Origin: an uncultured Lachnospiraceae bacterium
Lineage (GTDB): Bacteria; Bacillota; Clostridia; Lachnospirales; Lachnospiraceae
Assembly: GCA_947630875.1 (NCBI GenBank)
Contig: CANRJG010000006.1
Coordinates: 1-64,000 of the forward strand
Length of the DNA: 64,000 nt
Reading direction: 5' to 3'
The notes below the pieces were generated by a model. That model ran no database searches, was not told where the DNA came from, and worked only from the letters and a program-made list of their open reading frames with translations. Of the stretch, positions 1-8,475 are shown piece by piece; the first letter of the stretch is position 1, and every line of letters begins with the position of its first letter. A program made the position numbers and the translations under genes.

Positions 1-17
1 TCATTTTACATACCTCC
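1..17 (-). promoter_or_regulatory. RBS and start codon of the next trp gene (probably trpD)
   Basis: On the minus strand GGAGGT (complement of 12-17) stands seven bases before an ATG (complement of 2-4) just after the trpG stop. A nearer ATG at 9-11 is followed at once by a stop codon and is not usable. The gene runs off the window. By usual trp operon order it would be anthranilate phosphoribosyltransferase, but no coding sequence is visible here. Confidence 0.5.
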
Positions 18-25
18 ATTTACTG

Positions 26-598
26 TTATCTGATATCACGCAGGAAATTTTCCAGCATGATGCTGCCTTCCGGTGTCATAATGGATTCCGGATGGAACTG
101 TACGCCCCAGACCGGATACGTTTTGTGCATCACGGCCATGATTTCCCCGTCTTCCGTCAGCGCCACAGGGATCAGCTCCTCCGGCATGGTGTCCGGATCT
201 GCCGCCAGGGAATGGTACCGTGCCACCAGAACCTTTTCCGGACAGTTTCGAAATAGCGGGCAGCGCTGATCCAGCTTCACCCGCGACTGTTTGCCGTGCA
301 TCAGCTGTTTCGCATAGGTGATTTGCGCGCCGAATGCGGCGCAGATCGCCTGATGCCCGAGACAGACCCCTAAAATCGGAATGTCTTTTCCAAGCTCTTG
401 TACCACATCTATGATAACGCCGGCGTCCTCCGGCCGGCCGGGTCCGGGTGAAAGGATGATCCGGTCCGGATGCAGCCCACGGATTTCCTCCGTCGTCATT
501 TCATCATTCCGGATGACCCGGATTGCGGGATCAATGGCGCCCACCAGCTGATACAAATTATATGAAAAGCTATCGTAATTGTCTATCAGTAAAATCAT
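26..598 (-). CDS. trpG: Anthranilate synthase component II (glutamine amidotransferase)
   Basis: Small subunit of anthranilate synthase; it releases ammonia from glutamine for TrpE in tryptophan biosynthesis. The 190-residue product begins MILLIDNYDSFSYN, the classic TrpG/PabA start. It has the oxyanion motif SPGPGRPEDAG, the nucleophile elbow GVCLGHQ (catalytic Cys), and the His-Glu end of the class I amidotransferase triad in GVQFHPES. A longer reading frame exists upstream, but the ATG at 598 overlaps the trpE stop (ATGA), the usual translational coupling, and matches the family N-terminus. In many Firmicutes TrpG also serves as PabA for folate; this cannot be told from sequence. Followed by the RBS of another gene, so part of a trp operon. 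Confidence 0.96.
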   Translation of the reverse strand: MILLIDNYDSFSYNLYQLVGAIDPAIRVIRNDEMTTEEIRGLHPDRIILSPGPGRPEDAGVIIDVVQELGKDIPILGVCLGHQAICAAFGAQITYAKQLMHGKQSRVKLDQRCPLFRNCPEKVLVARYHSLAADPDTMPEELIPVALTEDGEIMAVMHKTYPVWGVQFHPESIMTPEGSIMLENFLRDIR

Positions 599-2061
599 AA
601 ATCCAGCCCCTCCGCCTGCTTCAGCGCACTGATTACGGCAGCCGCCTTGTTCATGCATTCCTCAAATTCTTTTTCCGGCACCGAATCCGCCACAATCCCG
701 GCGCCGCTTCTGACAAAGACCTTTCCGTTTTTCATGTAAGCGATCCGGATAGCGATGCAGGTATCCAGATTTCCCGTAAAATCAATATAGCCGATGGCGC
801 CGCCGTAAATGCCCCGTTTATTGTTTTCCAGCTGGCCAATCAGCTGACAGGCCCGGATTTTCGGTGCCCCCGATAAGGTGCCCGCCGGCAGCACCGCACG
901 CACCGCATCCAGTGCGTCATAGCGTTCGTCGATTTGGCCGCGAACCGTGGAACCGATATGCATCACATGGGAATACCGCTCGATGCAGTGATATTTTTCC
1001 ACTTCCACCGTACCGAAGCGGCTGATCTTACCCAGATCGTTTCTGCCCAGATCCACCAGCATGTTGTGCTCCGCCAGTTCTTTCTCATCCGCCAGCAGTT
1101 CCTTTTCCAGCGCCAGATCTTCCTCTTCCGTTTTGCCCCGGGGCCGGGTGCCGGCCAGCGGGAAGGTATGCAGCACGCCGTTTTCCAGCTTCACCAGCGT
1201 TTCCGGCGAAGCGCCGGCCACCTCCACGTCGGTTCCCGAGAAATAAAACATATAGGGCGACGGATTCAGCGTCCGAAGCACCCGGTAGGTATTTAACAAA
1301 CTGCCTTCATAGGGCGCAGACAAACGATTGGAAAGCACAATCTGAAAGATATCCCCTTCCCGAATATAGTGCTTCGCCTGCTCCACCATTTTGCAGTATT
1401 CCGCTTTTTCGAACAGCGGCCGGACCTCGCCCAGCAGATGGCCCGCGGGTTCCTGCTTCTTTTCTCCTTTGGAAATCAGCCGGGCCAGTCCTTTCAGATC
1501 CTGTATGGCCTGCATATAAGCCGGCTGCGGGTCCTCCAGCGAAATATTCACGATCAGCACGATCTTCTGCCGGAAATTGTCAAAGGCAATGACCTTGTCA
1601 AACAGCATCAGATCCACATCCTTAAACGCTTCGCTGTCCTGCGTTTCCATCCGCACCGCAGGTTCGCTGTAGGACAGGAAGTCATAGGAAAAATAGCCCA
1701 CCAGTCCGCCGGTAAAGGACGGCAGATAATCAAATCTCGGACTTTTGTATTCCGCCAGAATCTTCCGAAGATACGACGCCGGATCTTCCGTCTGCACCTC
1801 AAAGGAACCTGCTTTCAGTCTGCCGTTGATACAGGTGATTTCCAGTTTCGGATCAAAACCGAGAAAGGTGTAGCGGCCCCATTTTTCATTTTCCGCCACG
1901 GATTCCAGCAGATAACAATGGTCCGAAACCTGTTTCAGCGTTCGCAGCACTTCAATGGGCGTTGTAAAATCCGATAAAATTTCACAGCTCACCGGCAGTA
2001 CTTTATACTGTCCCGTCTCCGCAATTTCCTTAACTTTTTGAAAATCGGGCAATATTTGCAT
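595..2061 (-). CDS. trpE: Anthranilate synthase component I
   Basis: Large subunit; converts chorismate and ammonia to anthranilate, the first step of tryptophan synthesis. 488 residues, normal for the family. The N-terminal domain (about 1-200) carries the TrpE_N fold and the chorismate-binding domain fills the rest, with GDIFQIVLSNR, ASPETLVKLENG, FPLAGTRPRG, HNMLVDLGRNDLG and the C-terminal GIVADSVPEKEFEEC block. The start ATG has AAGGAG eight or so bases upstream. It overlaps trpG by four bases. A terminator-like hairpin lies only about 40 bases before this start, so read-through or attenuation may control it. PabB is the alternative, but the adjoining trpG and full-length TrpE_N favour TrpE. 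Confidence 0.95.
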   Translation of the reverse strand: MQILPDFQKVKEIAETGQYKVLPVSCEILSDFTTPIEVLRTLKQVSDHCYLLESVAENEKWGRYTFLGFDPKLEITCINGRLKAGSFEVQTEDPASYLRKILAEYKSPRFDYLPSFTGGLVGYFSYDFLSYSEPAVRMETQDSEAFKDVDLMLFDKVIAFDNFRQKIVLIVNISLEDPQPAYMQAIQDLKGLARLISKGEKKQEPAGHLLGEVRPLFEKAEYCKMVEQAKHYIREGDIFQIVLSNRLSAPYEGSLLNTYRVLRTLNPSPYMFYFSGTDVEVAGASPETLVKLENGVLHTFPLAGTRPRGKTEEEDLALEKELLADEKELAEHNMLVDLGRNDLGKISRFGTVEVEKYHCIERYSHVMHIGSTVRGQIDERYDALDAVRAVLPAGTLSGAPKIRACQLIGQLENNKRGIYGGAIGYIDFTGNLDTCIAIRIAYMKNGKVFVRSGAGIVADSVPEKEFEECMNKAAAVISALKQAEGLDL

Positions 2062-2100
2062 AGATATGATCTCCTTTTTTGGTCATCTGCGGGTTTGCGT

Positions 2101-2138
2101 ATAAAAACAGGAATCCCGGCTGAATTTCAGCCGGGTTC
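2101..2138 (-). terminator. Hairpin terminator or attenuator between the small membrane gene and trpE
   Basis: Near-perfect inverted repeat with arms 2115-2124 (cccggctgaa) and 2126-2135 (ttcagccggg), extended by gaa/ttc. On the minus strand it is followed by CTGTTTTTAT. The plus side also has a T-rich tail, so it could work both ways. It ends just before the trpE RBS, which leaves no room for a promoter between them. Confidence 0.7.
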
Positions 2139-2151
2139 TTTTGATTTTTTG

Positions 2152-2283
2152 TTAGTTTACTCCAAGGATTCTTCCGATGATACCAATAATCAGAAAAACC
2201 GCAATAAAACCGATAACGAGCATTCCCTTTCCGCCGATTTTTTTCAGCAGACTCTTTTTCTCCTTTTTTTCCTGTTCAGCCAT
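2152..2283 (-). CDS. 43-residue small membrane protein
   Basis: A short gene with ATG at 2283, a GGAGGG ribosome site just upstream (complement of about 2291-2296) and stop at 2152-2154. The product has a highly charged N-terminus (MAEQEKKEKKSLLKKIGGKG) followed by one strongly hydrophobic helix (MLVIGFIAVFLIIGIIG, residues about 21-37) and a short RILGVN tail. Positive-inside topology would put the lysine-rich end in the cytoplasm. It is the last gene of the glycan locus, 45 bases after the glycosyltransferase, and is followed by the hairpin before trpE. I do not recognise the family. The strong RBS and amphipathic-to-hydrophobic layout argue for a real gene. Confidence 0.6.
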   Translation of the reverse strand: MAEQEKKEKKSLLKKIGGKGMLVIGFIAVFLIIGIIGRILGVN

Positions 2284-2328
2284 ACCTTTCCCTCCTGACC
2301 TGAATATATTTATACATATAATTTTAAA

Positions 2329-4290
2329 CTATCTGTTTTTTAATGTCAAACAGTTTTCGCCCGTTTCCACCGTCAGATTCCCAACTTCCAGCAAAATACG
2401 GTATTTGTCCTCCGGCAGCGCCAGATGCCGTATCAGTGCCTCGAATCCGCAAAACGCATACGACTTCCCGTTATGCATCAGCGGTGTCATCGTATGATCA
2501 AAATACGGCCGCGTATTGAAGCAAAATGTCTGCTCCCCCTGCAGCAGGATACGGACCTTTTCTTTTCCGGGATTGTCGGAAAAAATATATCCCCGGATAT
2601 AACACCATTCGTCCGCATCGATCTGGTCGATGCGGAAACTGCCCGGTTCCGGCATACCCGGCTTTGGTGCGCGGGACAGCTTTTTGGCTTTGCTAAGCGG
2701 CGGCAGATATCTGACAGCCACTCCCGCATTGGGATCGCTCTGGCTCAAATACGGATGATATGCTGGATCCGTCCCGCGAAATGCCTTATGTCTTGCAAAA
2801 ACCCGCTCCCGTTCCTCCAGACAGCGGCGGTATTTTTCCTCGCCCGCCGCATCCTCGCCCCGGGCATAGGATTCATAATGAAATGCCGCGGCATCGCTTC
2901 TGAGGACATTGTGCCAGCCCTGTTCCAACAGTTTCAGACAAAGGTCCACGTCATTATAGGTGACCTCCATTTCCTCGCTGAACCCGCCGACTGCCGTAAA
3001 TTTTTCTTTTTCTACGGCCAGCAGCGCGCCGGTCAGAAGCGTTGTATCCGTATCCAGGCAGTTTTTATAAAAAGGAAGCACTTTCAGGTCGTCGCAGCCC
3101 CGAAACAGATGGGTCGCTCCATGGTGAAAATTGACCACGCCCACATGCTGGATTCGGGTACTGTCCGGATACAGCAGCTTTGCGCCCATGGCACCCGTTC
3201 CCGGCTGCATCGCCTGTCCCACAAGCCGCGTAAGCCATACGCTGCAGCTGTCGTCAAAGGCAATATCGTCGTTTAAAAACAGCAGACAGCTTCCCCTGGC
3301 TTTGTCAGCGCCCAGATTGCACATTTTCGCGAAATTGAACTCCATGGGTTCATAAAGATACCGGCAGGGATGGGCTGCAGATTCCGTAATCTGCCCGTAG
3401 CGTTTCCGGTTTTCCTCCGTACTGCCGTTATCCACCACGATCCATTCATACTGCGTATATGCCGTATATTTTTCAGCGCTTTCCATACAGGCGGAAAGCA
3501 GCTCCGGCTGATCCCTGGACGGCACGATGATGGATACAAGGGGTTCCTCCGGAAGCGTATACACGATCCGCACCTCGCCTGACTTTTTTTCTGTTTCGCA
3601 AACCGCCGCCAGGCCTCTTCTTTTGATCAGATCTGTCTTAATGCGGAGCAGCTGCTCCGCCGGAATTTTGACGCCTTCCCTCCGATGATACAGCACGCGC
3701 CGGAAATGTCCGATTTCCTCTGCCGCAATCATTTCCGTCGCGCAGAGGCCCAGAGCATAGAGCATGCCGCAGCCATACCTTTCTTCCGCATGTTCGGACG
3801 CCGTCAGAATTTCCAGTGCCTCCGTCGCCAGCGCGCTGTCCATCACCAGCAAACCGCCCACATAGTCATAGGAAAGATAAGTATCCGGCGACCAGTCCGG
3901 TTTCAGTATGGGATCTCTTCGGATACCGTCCCGCATCCGGTCTTCATCCGAATAAAAGAAGCGAATCTTCGGGTGCCGCTGTATATAGGCCGCCGTCATC
4001 CGTTCCCAGTCCCTGTGCAGGAGGTCCCCCGGATAGCAGAAAGCATAGAAATCGGCGGGGGTCTGGCGGATCTGTTCCGTCATCTGCGCATCCGCAGAAA
4101 TCAGCGCAATGGAGGGTCCGCTGCCGGGCGCCGCCTTTTCCGCAGGCAACTGATATTCAAATTTCTGAATCCACTGATTGTACCTGTTCTGCGCAGATGC
4201 GCGCTCTCTGAGCGCGTAAACAAACGCATACCAGGCGGCACGGATGCCGTCCGCCTTCAGGACTCTGATTCCCTTTTCCCAATCCTTCAT
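2329..4290 (-). CDS. Large GT2-family glycosyltransferase
   Basis: Probable cytoplasmic or membrane-associated glycosyltransferase for the cell-surface polysaccharide made by this locus. About 653 residues. An N-terminal third looks like a degenerate GT2 module (IALISADAQ, FYSDEDRM, KPDWSPDTYLSYDYVGG). A complete GT2 domain begins near VSIIVPSRDQPELL, with WIVVDNGS, the metal-binding FLNDDIAF, the acceptor-side TYNDVDLCLKL motif and a His-rich HYES. The last 120 residues are beta-rich. The layout resembles rhamnosyltransferases that act with RmlABCD. Start is uncertain: ATG at 4290 has GGGG six bases upstream; ATG at 4317 or TTG at 4323 would overlap the permease end and lack an RBS. Confidence 0.85.
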   Translation of the reverse strand: MKDWEKGIRVLKADGIRAAWYAFVYALRERASAQNRYNQWIQKFEYQLPAEKAAPGSGPSIALISADAQMTEQIRQTPADFYAFCYPGDLLHRDWERMTAAYIQRHPKIRFFYSDEDRMRDGIRRDPILKPDWSPDTYLSYDYVGGLLVMDSALATEALEILTASEHAEERYGCGMLYALGLCATEMIAAEEIGHFRRVLYHRREGVKIPAEQLLRIKTDLIKRRGLAAVCETEKKSGEVRIVYTLPEEPLVSIIVPSRDQPELLSACMESAEKYTAYTQYEWIVVDNGSTEENRKRYGQITESAAHPCRYLYEPMEFNFAKMCNLGADKARGSCLLFLNDDIAFDDSCSVWLTRLVGQAMQPGTGAMGAKLLYPDSTRIQHVGVVNFHHGATHLFRGCDDLKVLPFYKNCLDTDTTLLTGALLAVEKEKFTAVGGFSEEMEVTYNDVDLCLKLLEQGWHNVLRSDAAAFHYESYARGEDAAGEEKYRRCLEERERVFARHKAFRGTDPAYHPYLSQSDPNAGVAVRYLPPLSKAKKLSRAPKPGMPEPGSFRIDQIDADEWCYIRGYIFSDNPGKEKVRILLQGEQTFCFNTRPYFDHTMTPLMHNGKSYAFCGFEALIRHLALPEDKYRILLEVGNLTVETGENCLTLKNR

Positions 4291-4306
4291 TGTCTGCCCC
4301 GCAGTC

Positions 4307-5095
4307 TTATAATACATCGGCAAAATGGACGCGCAGCTTCTTATAAACGGTGGTGCCGATCAGGAAGACGATCACCGTCACCGCCCAGAAGTACAGGCTG
4401 TACTTCCATTTTTCAAAGAACCACGCCTTTTCCAGCAACGCGTCCCGGTATCCGCTTACAATATAGTAAAACGGATTGAATTTCATAATAAACTGTTTGT
4501 CTCCCAGCATCTGCACTTCCCACATGATGGGCGTCAGCCAGACCCCGACCTGCAGAAAAATGGAAATAATCTGTCCCAGATCCTTGAAAAAAATCACAAT
4601 GGCGCTGGTCAAATATACAAGGCCCAGCACAAAGACAAACATACAGAAGCTGTAGTAAATCACCTGAATATCGTAAATATCCGGATAATATCCGTAAAGC
4701 GCAAAGACAAAAATCGTAAATAAAACAAAAAACGCATGTACAAACAGGGCGGAAATCACCTTCACCACCGGCAGAATGCTGATCTTAAAGACCACCTTTT
4801 TGACCAGATAGGAATATTCCATAAAACAGTTGGTTCCTGAAATCAGCGCTTCCTGAAAATAGAACCAGGGCACGATACCCGACAGCAGATACAGCACATA
4901 GGGATACTGATTGGCCGAAGTTACCGAACGGAAGCCCACCTGAAACACGAACCAGTACACCAGTACCGTAATGATCGGCTGAATAAACGCCCAGATAATG
5001 CCCAGATAATTGCCGGCGTATTTGGTTTTAAAATCATTTTTGGCAAGCCGCATCATCAGCTCGCGGTTTGCCCAAACCTCTTTGAACAGCCTCAT
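4307..5095 (-). CDS. ABC-2 type polysaccharide export permease (Wzm/TagG-like)
   Basis: 262-residue integral membrane subunit of a polysaccharide or teichoic-acid exporter. It starts with the amphipathic MRLFKEVWANRELMMRLAKNDFKTKYAGNYLGIIWAFIQP segment typical of Wzm/TagG/RfbA permeases, followed by about six hydrophobic segments (for example ITVLVYWFVFQVGF and VFVLGLVYLTSAIVIFF) and the conserved LTPIMWEVQML and FNPFYYIVSGYRDALL motifs. Its ATG overlaps the rfbD stop by four bases, so it is translated with the rhamnose genes. The cognate ATPase (Wzt/TagH), usually next door, is absent from the window. Confidence 0.9.
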   Translation of the reverse strand: MRLFKEVWANRELMMRLAKNDFKTKYAGNYLGIIWAFIQPIITVLVYWFVFQVGFRSVTSANQYPYVLYLLSGIVPWFYFQEALISGTNCFMEYSYLVKKVVFKISILPVVKVISALFVHAFFVLFTIFVFALYGYYPDIYDIQVIYYSFCMFVFVLGLVYLTSAIVIFFKDLGQIISIFLQVGVWLTPIMWEVQMLGDKQFIMKFNPFYYIVSGYRDALLEKAWFFEKWKYSLYFWAVTVIVFLIGTTVYKKLRVHFADVL

Positions 5096-5952
5096 TTTCC
5101 TTCCCTTTCCGCCTGGAGTTCCTTCATATAGCGAGCAAGCGCGTCCTGCCAGGAGGGAAGCCTGTGAAATCCGTTTTCTTCGAGTTTATCCTTGGACATC
5201 CGGGAATTCTTTGGTCTGGGCGCCTTCGCCCCGTACGCCTCCGTGGTCACCGGAACGATCTTCACCTGCATACCGGCATTTTCAAAAATGGCTGCCGCAA
5301 ATTCCGCCCAGGAGCAGATACCCTCGTTGGTGGCATGATAAATGCCGTACTTGTCTGTCTGGATCATATCCGCCAGAAGCACCGCCAGATCCGCCGTATA
5401 GGTGGGAGAACCGATCTGGTCGTCCACCACCGTCAGCGTATCGTGGGTTTCTCCCAGCCGCAGCATGGTCTTTACAAAATTGCTGCCGTTGATGCCGAAT
5501 ACCCAGGAAATCCGGACAATAAAGTACCGGTCTAAGATTTCCTGCACCTTCTGCTCTCCCGCCAGCTTGGTCCGGCCGTAAGCGCCTGCCGGTCCCGTTG
5601 CATCCTCCGGCTTATAATATGCTTCCCCGTTCCCCGGAAAGACATAATCGGTGCTGATATAAAGCATTTTGATATCCAGATCTTTGCAGACCGCGGCGAT
5701 ATTGCCCGGGCCTTCCGCATTGACGCGATAACAGAGTCCCTCGTTGTCCTCCGCCTTGTCTACGGCCGTATACGCAGAGCAGTGAATCACCGCATCCGGC
5801 GCTGCCGCCGTGATAAAGTTCCTTGCAGCCGCCGGATCCGTAATATCAAATTCATCGATATCTGCGCCGATGCCTTCAATGCCGCGCCGTGCCAGTTCCT
5901 TCATCACATCGTATCCCAGCTGTCCTTTTACGCCTGTTACTAATACTTTCAT
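5092..5952 (-). CDS. rfbD: dTDP-4-dehydrorhamnose reductase
   Basis: Last step of dTDP-L-rhamnose synthesis: NAD(P)H reduction of dTDP-4-keto-L-rhamnose. 286 residues, usual length. Extended SDR fold with the nucleotide motif VTGVKGQLGYDV, the active-site Y-x3-K in GAYGRTKLAGE, and the family motifs STDYVFPGNG and DDQIGSPTYTADLA. ATG at 5952 has GAGG six bases upstream; the TTG six bases earlier abuts that RBS and is unlikely to be used. The RBS lies over the rfbB stop codon and the end overlaps the permease, showing tight coupling. Confidence 0.95.
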   Translation of the reverse strand: MKVLVTGVKGQLGYDVMKELARRGIEGIGADIDEFDITDPAAARNFITAAAPDAVIHCSAYTAVDKAEDNEGLCYRVNAEGPGNIAAVCKDLDIKMLYISTDYVFPGNGEAYYKPEDATGPAGAYGRTKLAGEQKVQEILDRYFIVRISWVFGINGSNFVKTMLRLGETHDTLTVVDDQIGSPTYTADLAVLLADMIQTDKYGIYHATNEGICSWAEFAAAIFENAGMQVKIVPVTTEAYGAKAPRPKNSRMSKDKLEENGFHRLPSWQDALARYMKELQAEREGK

Positions 5953-5961
5953 ATTCAACCT

Positions 5962-6981
5962 CTATCTGTTTGCATACATTTTTTCATAATAATTCTGGTA
6001 TTCCCCGGAAATAATGGTTTCCCACCAGGTCCGGTTATCCAGATACCACTGAATCGTCTTTTTGATGCCGTCCGCGAATTTCGTCTCCGGCAGCCAGCCC
6101 AGCTCATTGTGAATCTTGGTGGGATCGATAGCGTAGCGCATATCATGTCCCTTTCTGTCTGTGACAAAGGTAATGAGGCTTTCCGGCTTGCCCAGTTCCT
6201 TGCAGATCAGCTTGACGATATCGATATTTTTCATTTCATTGTGGCCGCCGATGTTGTACACCTCACCGACTCTGCCTTTGTGAATCACCAGATCGATGGC
6301 CTTGCAGTGATCCTCCACATAGAGCCAGTCCCGTACATTCAATCCCTCGCCGTAAACCGGCAGCGGCTTGTCATTCAATGCATTGGCGATCATCAGCGGA
6401 ATGAGTTTCTCCGGAAAATGATACGGCCCGTAATTATTGGAGCAGCGGCTGATGCTCACCGGAAGTCCGTAGGTTCTGTGATACGCCAGTACAAGCAGAT
6501 CGGCGGCAGCCTTGGAGCTGCTGTAGGGACTGCTGGTATGAATCGGCGTCTCCTCGGTAAAGAACAGATCCGGCCGGTCCAGCGGCAGATCGCCGTACAC
6601 TTCATCGGTAGAAACCTGATGATAACGCTGAATGCCATACTTGCGGCAGGCGTCCATCATCACCGCCGTACCCATGATATTGGTCTGCAGAAAAATACCC
6701 GGATCCTCAATGGAACGGTCCACATGGCTTTCCGCGGCAAAGTTCACAACCATATCCGGATGTTCTTCCTCAAACAGCCGGTATACGGCGTCCCGGTCGC
6801 AGATATCCGCTTTTACAAAGTAGAATTTCGGGTTGTCCATCACCGGTTCCAATGTGGAAAGATTGCCTGCATATGTAAGTTTATCCAGACAGACAATCCG
6901 GTATTCGGGGTGTTTTTTCAACATATAAAAGATAAAATTGCTTCCGATAAATCCGGCGCCGCCGGTTACGATAATCGTCAT
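5962..6981 (-). CDS. rfbB: dTDP-glucose 4,6-dehydratase
   Basis: Second step of dTDP-L-rhamnose synthesis; forms dTDP-4-keto-6-deoxyglucose with bound NAD+. 339 residues. SDR fold with IIVTGGAGFIGSN, the Asp/Glu pair in VSTDEVYGDL, the catalytic YSSSKAAADLL (Y-x3-K) and the substrate motifs SRCSNNYGPYHFPEKLIPL and GLNVRDWLYVEDHC. ATG has an AGAGGAAC ribosome site. In the order rfbA, rfbC, rfbB, rfbD along the transcript. Confidence 0.97.
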   Translation of the reverse strand: MTIIVTGGAGFIGSNFIFYMLKKHPEYRIVCLDKLTYAGNLSTLEPVMDNPKFYFVKADICDRDAVYRLFEEEHPDMVVNFAAESHVDRSIEDPGIFLQTNIMGTAVMMDACRKYGIQRYHQVSTDEVYGDLPLDRPDLFFTEETPIHTSSPYSSSKAAADLLVLAYHRTYGLPVSISRCSNNYGPYHFPEKLIPLMIANALNDKPLPVYGEGLNVRDWLYVEDHCKAIDLVIHKGRVGEVYNIGGHNEMKNIDIVKLICKELGKPESLITFVTDRKGHDMRYAIDPTKIHNELGWLPETKFADGIKKTIQWYLDNRTWWETIISGEYQNYYEKMYANR

Positions 6982-7007
6982 TTCTTTGTTCCTCTCTTTT
7001 TCTGTGT

Positions 7008-7553
7008 CTAAAAATCAATATCCGAATCTTTATACAAAGGGGCGTTTTTGTCTTTTTCGGAAAGAATGGGATTTTCAATACCCCAGTCGATGCCGAAGGC
7101 CGGATCGTCAAACCGGACAGACCGGTCGGATGAAGGATCATAATAATTGTCCGCTTTATATAAAAATTCCACCTCATCGGTCAGTGTCAAAAATCCGTGC
7201 AGACATCCCCGGGGAATCAGAAACTGCCGGTTATTCTCCGGTGAAAGCTCCACAGCTGCCCATTTCATATAAGTGGGTGAATCCTTTCTGACATCCACTG
7301 CCACATCCAGTACCCTGCCTTTGGTGCAGCGTACCAGCTTGGCCTGGGCGGAAGCCCCCGCCTGACAGTGCAGTCCGCGAATGGTTCCCTTCACACTGGA
7401 ATAGGAGTGATTGTCCTGCACAAACTCATAAAACAAACCGGCGTCTTCCATTTTCTTTTTTGACCAGCTCTCCATAAACCAGCCTCTGTTGTCGCCGAAT
7501 TTCTGCGGTTCAATGATAAAAACGTCTTTTACGTCCGTCGCTGTGATCTGCAT
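7008..7553 (-). CDS. rfbC: dTDP-4-dehydrorhamnose 3,5-epimerase
   Basis: Cupin-fold epimerase that inverts C3 and C5 of the 4-keto intermediate before RfbD. 181 residues. Contains FGDNRGWFMESW, the catalytic His in GTIRGLHCQ, KLVRCTKGRVLDVAVDVRKDSPTY and FLIPRGCLHGFLTL, all family hallmarks. The RBS GGGAGGAAGG precedes the ATG. It lies between rfbA and rfbB, 38 bases after the former. Confidence 0.96.
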   Translation of the reverse strand: MQITATDVKDVFIIEPQKFGDNRGWFMESWSKKKMEDAGLFYEFVQDNHSYSSVKGTIRGLHCQAGASAQAKLVRCTKGRVLDVAVDVRKDSPTYMKWAAVELSPENNRQFLIPRGCLHGFLTLTDEVEFLYKADNYYDPSSDRSVRFDDPAFGIDWGIENPILSEKDKNAPLYKDSDIDF

Positions 7554-7591
7554 AAGCCTTCCTCCCTATTCTGTCAAGCGATTTTTCGCTC

Positions 7592-8473
7592 CTACTCATA
7601 TTTATATTTGCCATTGGCCACGTTCTGCAGATGCTTGCCGTAAGCGGATTTTCCGTAAAGCTGCGCCGCCTGCAGCAGCTGCTCTTTGTCGATCCATCCG
7701 TTCATGTAAGCAATCTCTTCAATCGCTGAAATCTTAATACCCTGCCGGTCTTCCACAACCCGTACAAAATCCGTAGCCTCCGCCAGGGATTCCACGGTGC
7801 CGGTATCCAGCCACGCATAGCCCCGGCCCATGGTCACCACATTTAAACTGCCGTCCTCCAGATACATCCGGTTCAAGTCGGTGATTTCCAGTTCTCCCCG
7901 TGCCGAAGGTTTCACCTGTTTGGCAAAATCCACCACACGGTTGTCATAGAAATACAGGCCGGTAACACAGTAGTTTGACTTGGGATGCTCCGGTTTTTCT
8001 TCAATGGAAATGGCTCTGCCTTCCTTGTCAAATTCCACGATGCCGAACCGCTCCGGATCATCCACATAATATCCGAAAATCGTGGCGCCGTTTTCATTGG
8101 CCGCCGCGGTTTTTAAGTGCCTCTTCAGTCCGTTGCCGTAAAAAATATTATCTCCCAGAATCATCGCGCAGGCAGAACCGGCGATGAACTCTTCGCCGAT
8201 CAAAAAGGCCTGGGCCAGTCCGTCCGGCGAAGGCTGCACGGCGTAGCTCAGTTTGATACCGAAATGACTGCCGTCTCCCAGAAGCTTTTCAAACAGCGGC
8301 AGATCCTGCGGCGTCGAAATAATCAGAATATCACGGATTCCCGCCAGCATCAGCGTCGCCAGCGGATAATAAATCATCGGTTTGTCATATACCGGCAGCA
8401 GCTGCTTACTGGTCACAATCGTCAGCGGATACAGACGTGTGCCGGATCCCCCCGCAAGTATAATTCCCTTCAT
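7592..8473 (-). CDS. rfbA: Glucose-1-phosphate thymidylyltransferase
   Basis: First step of dTDP-L-rhamnose synthesis: glucose-1-phosphate plus dTTP to dTDP-glucose. 293 residues. N-terminal nucleotidyltransferase signature [17 protein letters not shown], then [17 protein letters not shown], the metal-binding [25 protein letters not shown] and [11 protein letters not shown]. The ATG has AGGAAG upstream and lies two bases after the gmd stop, so the GDP-sugar and dTDP-sugar genes are one transcription unit. Confidence 0.96.
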   Translation of the reverse strand: MKGIILAGGSGTRLYPLTIVTSKQLLPVYDKPMIYYPLATLMLAGIRDILIISTPQDLPLFEKLLGDGSHFGIKLSYAVQPSPDGLAQAFLIGEEFIAGSACAMILGDNIFYGNGLKRHLKTAAANENGATIFGYYVDDPERFGIVEFDKEGRAISIEEKPEHPKSNYCVTGLYFYDNRVVDFAKQVKPSARGELEITDLNRMYLEDGSLNVVTMGRGYAWLDTGTVESLAEATDFVRVVEDRQGIKISAIEEIAYMNGWIDKEQLLQAAQLYGKSAYGKHLQNVANGKYKYE

Positions 8474-8475
8474 AA

